In this document: positions 8,938-16,483 of the stretch, in pieces
Layout: every line of letters begins with the position of its first letter
Numbering within the stretch: the stretch's first letter is position 1
The notes under the pieces: model-generated
What the model was told of the DNA's origin: nothing
Database searches by the model: none
What the model saw: the letters and a program-made list of their open reading frames with translations, nothing else
Made by a program: the position numbers and the translations under genes
DNA from: DP-36 sp036004365
Lineage (GTDB): Bacteria > Desulfobacterota > Binatia > UBA9968
Reading direction: 5' to 3'
Assembly: GCA_036004365.1 (NCBI GenBank)
Contig: DASYRN010000195.1
Span: 12,404 to 76,403, forward strand
Length of the DNA: 64,000 nucleotides

Positions 8938-9214
8938 TGAATCCTCCGGGACCATAGTTTTTCTTAACCAATCGTGTGGTTGACACTCTTGTGATTTGTT
9001 CCCAGAGGTTTGCGATAAGCAATACTTGTGCCAAAGGCTCGAAAGCTAAAAAGCCTGGTTTTTTACAGGATGATTGAAGAAAAAGAGTGGGAAAAATTGA
9101 ACTGTTTCAAAATATGTCACAGTGCCATGACAGCTGTAACTAAAATGGCTAGGCGGCATCCCTTAGCGCGTGACGATGGTATTGTCAGGACCACAAGACA
9201 CGCATCATCTTTGA

Positions 9215-10714
9215 CTATTGGATCGGACTCTGTTTACCGGGAACAACGGTGGGGTGTGAAGTGACAGCTTTAAGGTAAAGCACAGCATTACTGAAAGGGG
9301 ATGTAAAAGATTTGGTGCCCCCGCCCGTTACAATTCCGCCGGATAAGGTAGCTCTTGTCGTAGGATCGAACCACTCCACGATGAAATCCTGCGAGCGGCC
9401 GGCCAAATTCACCGTGAAAGACGATCCGAGTGGCGCGTAGACTAAATACTCCGAACCTGGATTGGCGAGTGCGTAGTTAGTCGAGGCAAGGTCTGGACGT
9501 GGCGTCATAGAGGCAAGGTCTAGTCGGTTGGCAAAGGCGACAGTGTCCCCCATGGCTCTTCGAACCGCCACACGAGGAACACAAGTAGGGGGATTGCAGA
9601 GAGGCGGACGGTCTATTTCTGGAATCAACAACATCGTGTGAAGTCCCCGGGTAAAGCTTTTCCAAGGCCATTGCCGGCTCACATCTTTTTCCGGCGCATA
9701 ATGATCCGTATTAGAAATAATGACCTTTCTGCTGTCTGCAATAGGCGGGTTACTCTCGTAGTCGCCCGGCTCATTCCATGAACCTGGAGAAACCCAGTCC
9801 CAGGGGCCGGCCAAGAGCTGTTCATTGGTTCCTCCTGTCAGAGCACTTATTCCCACAGGATGTTGCTTCGGCTTTGTGCGCTGATATCGCTTGATGTAAT
9901 CAACAAAATACTCCTGCCACGGGAGACTGTGACGATCGGCTTCGTTGCTAATTTCGTATAAGATATTATCGAAGTCGTTCACCGTATCGACTACTTGCCG
10001 TACATACCGTTCTTGCGTGGCGAGAGCTGCTGACGGTAGAAAGCCAAGGACGTGAAATTCATCCCTGCGTCCGTTGCCATTGGCGTCCGGGATGTCTATG
10101 CCGTTTACGTTGTTCTGAATATTGAAAGGGTGATATTTCCAAACGTCTCTTTGTCCAAGTCGGGGATCCCCTTCGAATTGTAATAAGAGTCCATCGAAAA
10201 GCACCATCAATTGAACGTAAATTCCGTAGTCCGCGGCCATGGCAATACGGTCCCTCATTCGGTCAAAATATGCAGCGTTAAATTGATCCAAGTTGAATTT
10301 ATTCCTACCATCCGCTGCGCAACACTGATTGGAGCGGACCCATGGCATGGGCTCGATATACCATTCTTGCCCGGGAACCCAGAGTGGCAAGAATTTAGGA
10401 GTGTGAAAAGTCCACATGCGTAGAAAGTTCAAGCCATAAGACTGAAGGTGATGGAGGTATCCGGCATAATCAAACGGAGAGGGCGGAGGATAGGTCGTCC
10501 CCGCATCCTGGAATTCCCCACTGTCATCCAAGCCGCTGAGATAGATTGCTTTGCCTGAATCGTCGGTAAAGTAGCGTGGGTTAGCGGGATGAATGCGAAG
10601 CGGCCCTGTCGCTGCCGCTCCACAAACTGGGCTGGTTACGATTGCATGTAACAAGAGAAAAAAACAGACTGCTTGAGGGTGGGGCAAGAAGCGCATGCGA
10701 TGACTGGACTGCAT
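9215..10714 (-). CDS. Secreted glycoside-hydrolase-like (TIM-barrel, cellulase/apiosidase-like) protein
   Basis: The protein has about 500 residues and a signal peptide (hydrophobic 'AVCFFLLLHAIVTSPVCGAA'). The mature part begins 'GPLRIHPANPRYFTDDSGK', then 'AIYLSGLDDSGE', typical of DUF4038/GH5-like barrels, with 'YGLNFLRMWTFHTP' and the candidate acid/base glutamate in 'ILYEISNEADRH'. A C-terminal beta domain ('SFTVNLAGRSQDFIVEWFDP') resembles the putative collagen-binding or carbohydrate-binding domain found behind such barrels. It probably cleaves a plant or microbial polysaccharide outside the cell; the substrate cannot be told. Starts at 10714 or 10696 are both possible; translation cannot start further upstream without entering the tRNA gene. 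Confidence 0.75.
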   Translation of the reverse strand: MQSSHRMRFLPHPQAVCFFLLLHAIVTSPVCGAAATGPLRIHPANPRYFTDDSGKAIYLSGLDDSGEFQDAGTTYPPPSPFDYAGYLHHLQSYGLNFLRMWTFHTPKFLPLWVPGQEWYIEPMPWVRSNQCCAADGRNKFNLDQFNAAYFDRMRDRIAMAADYGIYVQLMVLFDGLLLQFEGDPRLGQRDVWKYHPFNIQNNVNGIDIPDANGNGRRDEFHVLGFLPSAALATQERYVRQVVDTVNDFDNILYEISNEADRHSLPWQEYFVDYIKRYQRTKPKQHPVGISALTGGTNEQLLAGPWDWVSPGSWNEPGDYESNPPIADSRKVIISNTDHYAPEKDVSRQWPWKSFTRGLHTMLLIPEIDRPPLCNPPTCVPRVAVRRAMGDTVAFANRLDLASMTPRPDLASTNYALANPGSEYLVYAPLGSSFTVNLAGRSQDFIVEWFDPTTRATLSGGIVTGGGTKSFTSPFSNAVLYLKAVTSHPTVVPGKQSPIQ

Positions 10715-10727
10715 AGCCGCTTGATTT

Positions 10728-10814
10728 TGGTGCCGGAGGGGGGAATCGAACCCCCACGGGGCAAGCCCCACTGGATTTTGAGTCCAGCGCGTCTACCAGT
10801 TCCACCACTCCGGC
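10728..10814 (-). tRNA. tRNA-Leu (anticodon CAA)
   Basis: An 87-nt class II tRNA on the minus strand. The acceptor stem GCCGGAG (10814-10808) pairs with CTCCGGC, followed by discriminator A and an encoded CCA (10730-10728). The anticodon stem CTGGA/TCCAG encloses the loop CTCAAAA, giving anticodon CAA. The variable arm GGGGCTTGCCCC is long, as expected for leucine, and the T arm contains GTTCGATTC. It reads UUG codons. Confidence 0.97.
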
Positions 10815-10899
10815 GATAAGATTTCGTGCTGCCTGAAGTTAGTAATAACCAACCTCAGCTGATGAAACAAGAGGATTGAGAATGGGAGGTCTAGAACCA

Positions 10900-11976
10900 T
10901 CAAGGATGGACTGATTCCAGAAACCAATCCGTCGGAATCTCCCGTCCTACGGCGGCCTCGCGCGCCTTTTGCAGAACCTCGCTTCCGACCGCGGCGAACT
11001 GTAGCCCGAGTCCTACGTTGTTGCAAAAGCAGGTGACCGATTTCTCATCCAACCTTCCCGGGTGTTGGCCGTTTACGAGCTCGGAGAGAAGCGGTAAGTT
11101 CCAGATCGGTGTCACCTCCTGCGTGATCGGATGGCGCCAGCCGTCGGTAACATCGGGGATCGACTTCGGATCTACGCCGAGGATGATATGGAAAGGTTTG
11201 GCCTCGTGCCAGTGGATGACGAGAGGATCGGCGCGCCTGTAGGTAACTGCGTCCAGCTCGCACGGTTTAATGCATGACACATGGACTCCTGGTTGCAACA
11301 GTTCGCCTCCAAACAAGGGCGATATCGAATTGGTCGCGCAGGTGATGATGTCAGCGCCATCGATCGCTTCTTCCACGCTTACGGCTTCCCGCAGCTCCGC
11401 TGACACTTGCCCTCCCATATCTTTTACGAAGCGCCGCCGTGTTTCAGGAGTTGGGCTATAAACTTTAACGCTTCGAATGTCGCGTACCATGCAAAGAGTG
11501 ATCAGATGAGCGCTCGCCTGCCAACCGCTCCCCAGCAAGGTCATGGCTTTGGAATCCTGGCGCGCGAGGTAGCGCGCCGCGATCGCGCTGGCGGATGCCA
11601 CCCGCAGCTTCTGCACATAGCCATCGGGAAATATGGCCAGGGGCTCGCCCGTTTCCGTGCTGAAAAGCATAATCAATCCGACGAACCGGTCGCCCGCCGC
11701 CACTGGAAGCTTGTCTTTACGAATGCCGCCCGCTTTCTCGTACCATTTAACCACGCTGGAATTGAGGCGAAGAGCAGCGATTTTTCGTCGCGGAAAGACA
11801 CCGCTCATGGTCTTATACTCGTAGAACGCGTCATTCCCGCGAGGGCTTAAAACGTCATAGCGGGGCACAGTAGCCGCGGCACCGTTGCCAAGATCTCTAT
11901 AGGCTTCCTCCAGGACTTGGAGGCAAGCCCTGACGGAAAGAATCTTTTCGACCTCCTCATTCGATAGAATCAGCAT
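10900..11976 (-). CDS. Ornithine cyclodeaminase / mu-crystallin family NAD(P)-dependent protein
   Basis: The 358-residue protein matches the family throughout. It has an N-terminal dimerisation part ('MLILSNEEVEKILSVRACL', 'LEEAYRDLGNGAA'), the substrate-site 'KTMSGVFPRRKIAALRLNS', and a Rossmann fold with 'LLGSGWQASAHLITL'. Relatives convert ornithine to proline, reduce ketimines or make alanine-type imino acids; substrate is not predictable here. The extended insertion between strands ('WYEKAGGIRKDKLPVAAG') resembles the tyramine-oxidase-subunit-B-like subgroup rather than classic ornithine cyclodeaminase. It is monocistronic, divergent from the solute-binding protein gene at 12166. Confidence 0.88.
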   Translation of the reverse strand: MLILSNEEVEKILSVRACLQVLEEAYRDLGNGAAATVPRYDVLSPRGNDAFYEYKTMSGVFPRRKIAALRLNSSVVKWYEKAGGIRKDKLPVAAGDRFVGLIMLFSTETGEPLAIFPDGYVQKLRVASASAIAARYLARQDSKAMTLLGSGWQASAHLITLCMVRDIRSVKVYSPTPETRRRFVKDMGGQVSAELREAVSVEEAIDGADIITCATNSISPLFGGELLQPGVHVSCIKPCELDAVTYRRADPLVIHWHEAKPFHIILGVDPKSIPDVTDGWRHPITQEVTPIWNLPLLSELVNGQHPGRLDEKSVTCFCNNVGLGLQFAAVGSEVLQKAREAAVGREIPTDWFLESVHP

Positions 11977-12091
11977 ATTGAGTTCCCTTCATTACGGCGT
12001 TCGGTACGACGCATACATAGTGCCGTCGATTCCGTTTTGCAACAGCTTGTCGTTGACCACAGGCAGTGGATACACGAATCGCTAGTCTCCC

Positions 12092-12121
12092 TTGACGCCT
12101 GTTGTCCAACTGACCTATTTT
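12092..12121 (+). promoter_or_regulatory. Candidate sigma-70-type promoter, TTGACG-N18-TATTTT
   Basis: -35 TTGACG at 12092-12097 and -10 TATTTT at 12116-12121 are separated by 18 nt. It lies 45 nt before the ATG of the solute-binding protein at 12166. The same hexamers and the same spacing recur at 15837, 35874 and 38147. Confidence 0.6.
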
Positions 12122-12165
12122 ATGTCTCGGATATCGCTGCGTCGTCTCGAAGAAGGGAGACTTGC

Positions 12166-13140
12166 ATGAGCACTAAGTTCATCGTTGCGATGGTGCTGGC
12201 TGTTTTTTGTTCTCCTTCCGTTTTGACAGCTCAATATACCAAGCCTGTTTACATTTCTTTGCCCGGTCCTGGCAATATCCAGCACCTGGCCTATGTGGCG
12301 GCGAAGCATAGAGGGTTCTATGAAGAAATGGGCATACCCAATGCCCAGATCGTTATGCTGCGTGGGAACGCGGTCAACGTCCAGGCCTTGGTGTCCGGAA
12401 GCGTTCATTTCTCTTCAGCTTTTGGTCCGGCGATGCAGACCATGTTTCGCGGCGAGCAGCTCCGTATTCTAGTGCAGATCTTTAACCAGATTCCTTTCGG
12501 CGTCATCACGCGCCCTGAAGTGGAGCGACTAGAAGAGCTGAAGGGTGCCAAGATTGCGGTCACCTTTGGCGGTTCCACCTACAGCGTGCTCCAGGCGCTC
12601 TTCGTCAAGTATGGCCTACCTCAGAACGCGGCCGAATATCTCAACATTCCCGACAACCAAGGTAAAGTGATCGCGCTTCAGCAAGGGCGCGCAGCTGCCG
12701 CACTCATGGCGCCGCCAACGGATCAGCCGCTGCTCAAGGCGGGCTTCAAGCGGCTTGTCTATCTCGGAGACGAGTTCAAGAATGTGCCGTTCAGTGCTCT
12801 TCTGACAACTGCAAAACTGATTCAGGATGAACCGGATTTGGCGGAGAGGATGACCAAAGCTGTGGTCAAGGCACTGCTCTACATCAAGGCGAACCGCGAA
12901 GGCAGCATCGACATCATCATGCGCCACGGCAAGGTGGAGCGCGACGTCGCCGCTTCCCTTTACGACTTGATGCGTGACGCCTTCGAGCCGGCTCTAGATC
13001 CACAAGGAGTTATGAAGCGGGCTGAGCTAGAGTTTGCCGTGCTGAAAGAAAAGCCCAATTTCAAACCAGAGAATTTCATCGAGGATCGCTTTCTGAAGGC
13101 GGCCCTGCGCTCCTTGGGCAGCGAGCAAGCCAAGAGTTAG
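12166..13140 (+). CDS. ABC-type solute-binding protein, NMT1/THI5-like (TauA/SsuA fold)
   Basis: ATG 12166 is chosen: it is preceded by a GAAGGGAG ribosome site and starts a signal peptide ending near 'SVLTAQYTKP'. The mature protein (about 300 residues) shows the NMT1/THI5 pattern 'GNIQHLAYVAAKHRGFYEEM', 'ALVSGSVHFSSAFGPAMQTM' and 'LEELKGAKIAVTFGGSTYSV'. Such proteins capture small sulfonates, amidines, phthalates or aromatic acids in the periplasm. No permease or ATPase gene is adjacent. The next gene, a FrsA-like esterase, begins 4 bp after the stop, so the two are probably co-transcribed and the ligand may be the esterase's substrate or product (inference). Confidence 0.88.
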   Translation: MSTKFIVAMVLAVFCSPSVLTAQYTKPVYISLPGPGNIQHLAYVAAKHRGFYEEMGIPNAQIVMLRGNAVNVQALVSGSVHFSSAFGPAMQTMFRGEQLRILVQIFNQIPFGVITRPEVERLEELKGAKIAVTFGGSTYSVLQALFVKYGLPQNAAEYLNIPDNQGKVIALQQGRAAAALMAPPTDQPLLKAGFKRLVYLGDEFKNVPFSALLTTAKLIQDEPDLAERMTKAVVKALLYIKANREGSIDIIMRHGKVERDVAASLYDLMRDAFEPALDPQGVMKRAELEFAVLKEKPNFKPENFIEDRFLKAALRSLGSEQAKS

Positions 13141-13144
13141 GAAG

Positions 13145-14279
13145 ATGGAAGCGAAGAGCCATAGTCTCGAAGGGACCAAGACGGAGATCGTGCGCCGCGC
13201 CGGCAGGGTTAATCCTTTCGAACGTACCAAGCGGGAAGAAGTCGAGGAGGTGGTAGGCCGCCTATGCAGCCTCGATCCTAATCTGTGGGCAAGGGAGTGG
13301 GCGCACTTGGGGCAGAGATACGAAGCGCTTGGTGAAGAGCAAGAAAAACAGAGCAAGGGAGAAGAGGCCGGGAGATCTTACTATCAAGCCTATGAATACT
13401 ACCGGATAGGCCGTTATCCCATGCCGAGTAGCCCCCGAAAAGATGAATTGCTACAAGGCGGGGTTTAGAGGCTTTTTAAGAGCGGCGCCTTATCTTGATC
13501 CGCCTTTAGAGCGGATCGAGATACCGTTTGAAGGAAAAAAAGTAGTCGGCTATCTACAGATTCCAAAGGGAAGGGTGCGGCCGCCGGTCGTGATGTACTG
13601 GGGTGGTGTGGATGGGTGGAAGGAAGACCGGAGATCGAACAGCGAGGCGTTGCACAAGGAAGGCCTCGCTACATTCACAGTCGACATGCCGGGCGCGGGT
13701 GAGAATCCGTGCCTCGGTCAGGATCTCCATGCGGAGCGGACCTTCTCTGCGGCCATGGATTATCTGGAGACCCGGGCTGACTTGGACGGAAGGCGGATCG
13801 CAGTCATGGGAGGTAGCTTCGGCGGCTACTGGGCCGCCAAACTTGCCCACGTAGAGGAGAAAAGATTGAGGGGAGCGGTCAACTTGGGTGCCGGAGTCCA
13901 TTATACCTTTCAGGAAGAGTGGCTGCGGCCGGCGCTTACCGAGCGAGCCTCACAGTATCTGATGGGACCGGTCAGTCTATTAGATGCCCGTGCCTACATC
14001 TTCAGGGTCAGGACACTTGAGGAAGTTCTAAAGATTGCGCCCAACCTTTCCCTAAAGACACAAGGGCTGCTGGATCAGCCGAGCGCCCCGCTACTCTGCG
14101 TCAACGGCAAGGAGGATGATCAGCATCCCGCGGAGGATATCTACCTGCTTTTGGAGCACGGCAGTCTGAAAGAGGTCCGGATTTTTCCTGGAGCGGGACA
14201 CATGGGTCGTAACCCCGGTCAGTCCAATCATGAAGTCCAGGAGATCGTTGTATACTGGCTAAAACAAAAGCTCTCTTAG
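13145..14279 (+). pseudogene. FrsA-like (DUF1100) alpha/beta hydrolase, split by one extra base
   Basis: Two frames join into one esterase of about 377 residues. The N-terminal helical cap part ends '...YPMPSSPRKDE' and the C-terminal part continues 'CYKAGFRGFLRAAPYLDPPL'. Removing one T of the pair at 13448-13449 restores a single frame. The catalytic core has the nucleophile elbow 'GGSFGGYW', an acid residue around 'NGKEDDQHP' and His in 'GAGHMGRN'. FrsA-like hydrolases act on small acyl or cyclic substrates in the cytoplasm. The gene starts 4 bp after the solute-binding protein. Everything outside the break is intact, so a sequence error or very recent mutation is more likely than old decay. 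The second half has its own ATG at 13443 and could be made alone, but lacks the cap. Confidence 0.78.
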
Positions 14280-14291
14280 AAAGGAAGGAAG

Positions 14292-14840
14292 ATGTCCCGA
14301 ATAGCGTTGGTTGAAAAAAAGGAGATTCTACCAGCAGAGCATCAGCGGATCTACGACGCGATAGCACAAAGCCGCGGCATGGTGCGCGGGCCATTCGCGG
14401 CTCTCCTGCATAGCCCACCGATCGCAGAGCGAACCGCTCACTTGGGCACTTACATTCGATTCGAGTCTCAACTGGATGCAAAGGTTGTCGAGCTCGCTGT
14501 GCTCGCCGCTGCACGTGAGCTTGAGTGCAAGCACGAATGGGGAGCCCATGTGGGACACGCACAGAAAGCTGGGATTTCCATGGAGACTGTCCGGGCGATT
14601 CACCAGCGCAAAGGGCCGGAGAGCTTCCCTTTCGAAGAGGCGCAGATCGTAAGCTACGTCCAGGAATTGCTGCGTACCCACAGAGTCAGCGAGACGACAT
14701 TTCAAGCGCTGTACGCTAGGCTCGGGGAGAGAGGTTTGGTGGAACTCACCGCCACGATCGGCTACTACGCCATGCTCGCCTGCACGCTCAACGCCTTGGA
14801 CGTGGTTTCTGTGAGCCCGCCCGAGAATCTCAAAATCTAG
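14292..14840 (+). CDS. Carboxymuconolactone-decarboxylase/AhpD-like family protein
   Basis: The 182-residue all-helical protein carries the CMD-family core: 'KVVELAVLAAARELECKHEW' followed by 'GAHVGHAQKAGISMETV'. The position of the AhpD CxxC is occupied by ECKHEW, with only one cysteine, so a thiol peroxidase-type reaction is doubtful; a decarboxylase or lactonase-like role is possible. It follows the esterase gene by 12 bp, with GGAAGGAAG as ribosome site, forming a three-gene unit with the binding protein. In many soil genomes such CMD-like genes travel with catabolic operons (family knowledge). Confidence 0.85.
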   Translation: MSRIALVEKKEILPAEHQRIYDAIAQSRGMVRGPFAALLHSPPIAERTAHLGTYIRFESQLDAKVVELAVLAAARELECKHEWGAHVGHAQKAGISMETVRAIHQRKGPESFPFEEAQIVSYVQELLRTHRVSETTFQALYARLGERGLVELTATIGYYAMLACTLNALDVVSVSPPENLKI

Positions 14841-15373
14841 TCGAATGCGAAAGCGCGCATGCCTATTGCCAACCTAATTCCCATCCCGATCCTCCTCTTC
14901 GCCAGGGCCATGCCAGCCTTTTGGGCATGTTTATAGGACTCCTTAAGTAGGGTCAAAGGGATTGCGGGCTGGCGCCTTTAGTGCGGTTTTGGTGGCGATA
15001 ATCTTAGTCCTTCCAAGAAACAGGATGGGGGCTCGGCCGAGAGGCACAGATATCGATAAGTCCGTGGGAAAATCGGAAAAGAACTCAGAAAGGCCCGCGA
15101 AAACATAGAACGACAGAAACTAAGAAGTTAAAACTGGCTACACAAAAGTAACAGTTGCTTGCTTTCAGGGATCGATAGTTTCCTTTTCCCCTACTCTTTT
15201 CTTTCTTTTGCCTCATTCTAAGCCCCGCAGTCGCAAAATTGTCGGGAACCCTCGTCACATATATCATGCTTTGTCAATGGCGGGCCACTAAAAACTGCAG
15301 AAAATCCTTGATGTACGGCGCCTGATTTAGTTGGCACAGTCGTTGCTGAGTGCACAAAGCGTAGGAGGATTCA
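14841..15373. other. Intergenic gap, no supported gene
   Basis: 533 bp with no ORF that has a ribosome site or codon bias. A 60-residue minus-strand frame at 15085-15267 has no supporting signal. No terminator or structured RNA was recognised. The last 13 bp hold the ribosome site of the small gene at 15374. Confidence 0.5.
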
Positions 15374-15505
15374 ATGTTTGACGCAGTACTCTTGTTGGGT
15401 TCCCTGGCCCTTTTGCTGGTCTGGCTTAGGGCGATTCAGGCGCAGGTAAAAGTCAGGTCTCACCCGAAAGACAAGATCAGCGGTGCTGGCCGTTATCGCA
15501 GCTAG
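15374..15505 (+). CDS. Small single-helix membrane protein (43 aa)
   Basis: ATG 15374 is preceded by a perfect AGGAGG with 5-nt spacing. The 43-residue product has one hydrophobic helix (residues 4-18, 'AVLLLGSLALLLVWL') and a basic tail ending 'GAGRYRS'. No family is recognised. The strong ribosome site and amphipathic layout support a real small protein, but there is no homology evidence. The next small gene at 15547 may be co-transcribed. Confidence 0.5.
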   Translation: MFDAVLLLGSLALLLVWLRAIQAQVKVRSHPKDKISGAGRYRS

Positions 15506-15546
15506 CCTAGCCCCCCTCTCAGGCAACCGAGGCAAAAGAGGATAAC

Positions 15547-15780
15547 GTGGTCTATGTCGTAAAGTATCGACTCAAGCCGGACGAAAAAGATCCTAATTCC
15601 AAACTCAGCCGGGCGCTTTTCGCCGAGTGCGACACAAAGCCGAGCCGGGAAAAAGCCGCAAAGTTGCTCAACGATATTACGGGTGGGAAGTTCCTCGAAG
15701 GTAGTATTCAGATCCAGGAATTACGCGATTTCGATCCGGCCGAAGTTAGGAGCCACGGAGGATCTGTCTTCAGTCTCTAA
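15547..15780 (+). CDS. Hypothetical small protein (77 aa)
   Basis: GTG start at 15547, preceded by a weak AAAAGAGGA ribosome site. The soluble, charged 77-residue product begins 'VYVVKYRLKPDEKDPNSKL' and contains 'KAAKLLNDITGGKFLEGSIQ', suggesting a small alpha/beta fold. No family is recognised and no catalytic motif is seen. It lies between the small membrane protein and the promoter of the molybdenum hydroxylase. Confidence 0.5.
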   Translation: MVYVVKYRLKPDEKDPNSKLSRALFAECDTKPSREKAAKLLNDITGGKFLEGSIQIQELRDFDPAEVRSHGGSVFSL

Positions 15781-15836
15781 ACCCTTTCGCGCCCGCTTCG
15801 TCTATCCGCCCTCATTGTTTGTCACCCCTTTTTTCC

Positions 15837-15866
15837 TTGACGTGTATTCCATTTCTGCTCTATTTT
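15837..15866 (+). promoter_or_regulatory. Candidate promoter, TTGACG-N18-TATTTT
   Basis: -35 TTGACG 15837-15842, -10 TATTTT 15861-15866, 18-nt spacer. It precedes the molybdenum-hydroxylase pair by about 155 nt, leaving a long 5' leader in which no riboswitch was recognised. Confidence 0.55.
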
Positions 15867-16020
15867 AAGGCCGTTTTTCACGACAGCAACTTAGGCTGGG
15901 TCCATTGATCCAGTCACCTTTTGTTTCTCATCTTAAACTGGATCTCCCAGCCATTTTGTTTGCTTCTGAAAAAAAGTTAGATGTTGGCCAACAAAAACAA
16001 TAGCTGTGAGGGGAGGTCTC

Positions 16021-16482
16021 ATGATCTCATTAATCGTCAATGGTAAAGCCCACAAGGTGGACGTCGCGCCCGACACGCCCTTGCTGTGGGTGTTGCGTGA
16101 TACGCTTGGCCTGACCGGCACCAAGTATGGCTGCGGCATCGCTCTGTGTGGCGCCTGCACGGTGCACGTGAACGGAGAGGCGGTGCGTTCCTGTACCGCG
16201 CCGATCTCTCAGGTCGCGGGCAAGAAAGTGACCACCATCGAGGGATTGTCGCGCGACAGCAGTCATCCGTTGCAGAAGGCCTGGGTCGCCGAGCAGGTGC
16301 CGCAGTGCGGCTACTGTCAATCAGGGCAGATTATGTCGGCGGCGGCGCTCTTCGCCAATAACAAGAGTCCGTCAGACGCTGACATCGACAAGGCGATGTC
16401 GGGCAACATCTGTCGCTGCGGCACTTACAACCGCATCCGCAGGGCTATTCACGCTGCGGCGGGCATAAGAAAGGAGGGGTGA
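16021..16482 (+). CDS. (2Fe-2S)-binding small subunit of a xanthine-oxidase-family molybdenum hydroxylase
   Basis: ATG 16021 follows a GGGGAGG ribosome site (the in-frame GTG at 16006 lies before it). The 153-residue protein has both iron-sulfur motifs: the plant-ferredoxin type 'GCGIALCGACTVHVNG' and the helical type 'CGYCQSGQIM' with 'GNICRCGTYNRI'. It passes electrons from the Mo centre of the partner encoded one base downstream to an external acceptor. The pair looks like the two-subunit isoquinoline 1-oxidoreductase/aldehyde-dehydrogenase type (IorA/IorB), which has no FAD subunit. Confidence 0.93.
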   Translation: MISLIVNGKAHKVDVAPDTPLLWVLRDTLGLTGTKYGCGIALCGACTVHVNGEAVRSCTAPISQVAGKKVTTIEGLSRDSSHPLQKAWVAEQVPQCGYCQSGQIMSAAALFANNKSPSDADIDKAMSGNICRCGTYNRIRRAIHAAAGIRKEG

Positions 16483-16483
16483 C

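Noticed and set aside
9028..9264. 78-residue plus-strand ORF with GTG start
   Set aside because: Overlaps the end of the glycoside-hydrolase-like gene, has no ribosome site and no protein-like composition.
15867..16020. Riboswitch (e.g. molybdenum cofactor) in the long leader before the molybdenum hydroxylase
   Set aside because: The leader is AT-rich with no recognisable conserved core or strong stems; only a covariance-model search could support it.
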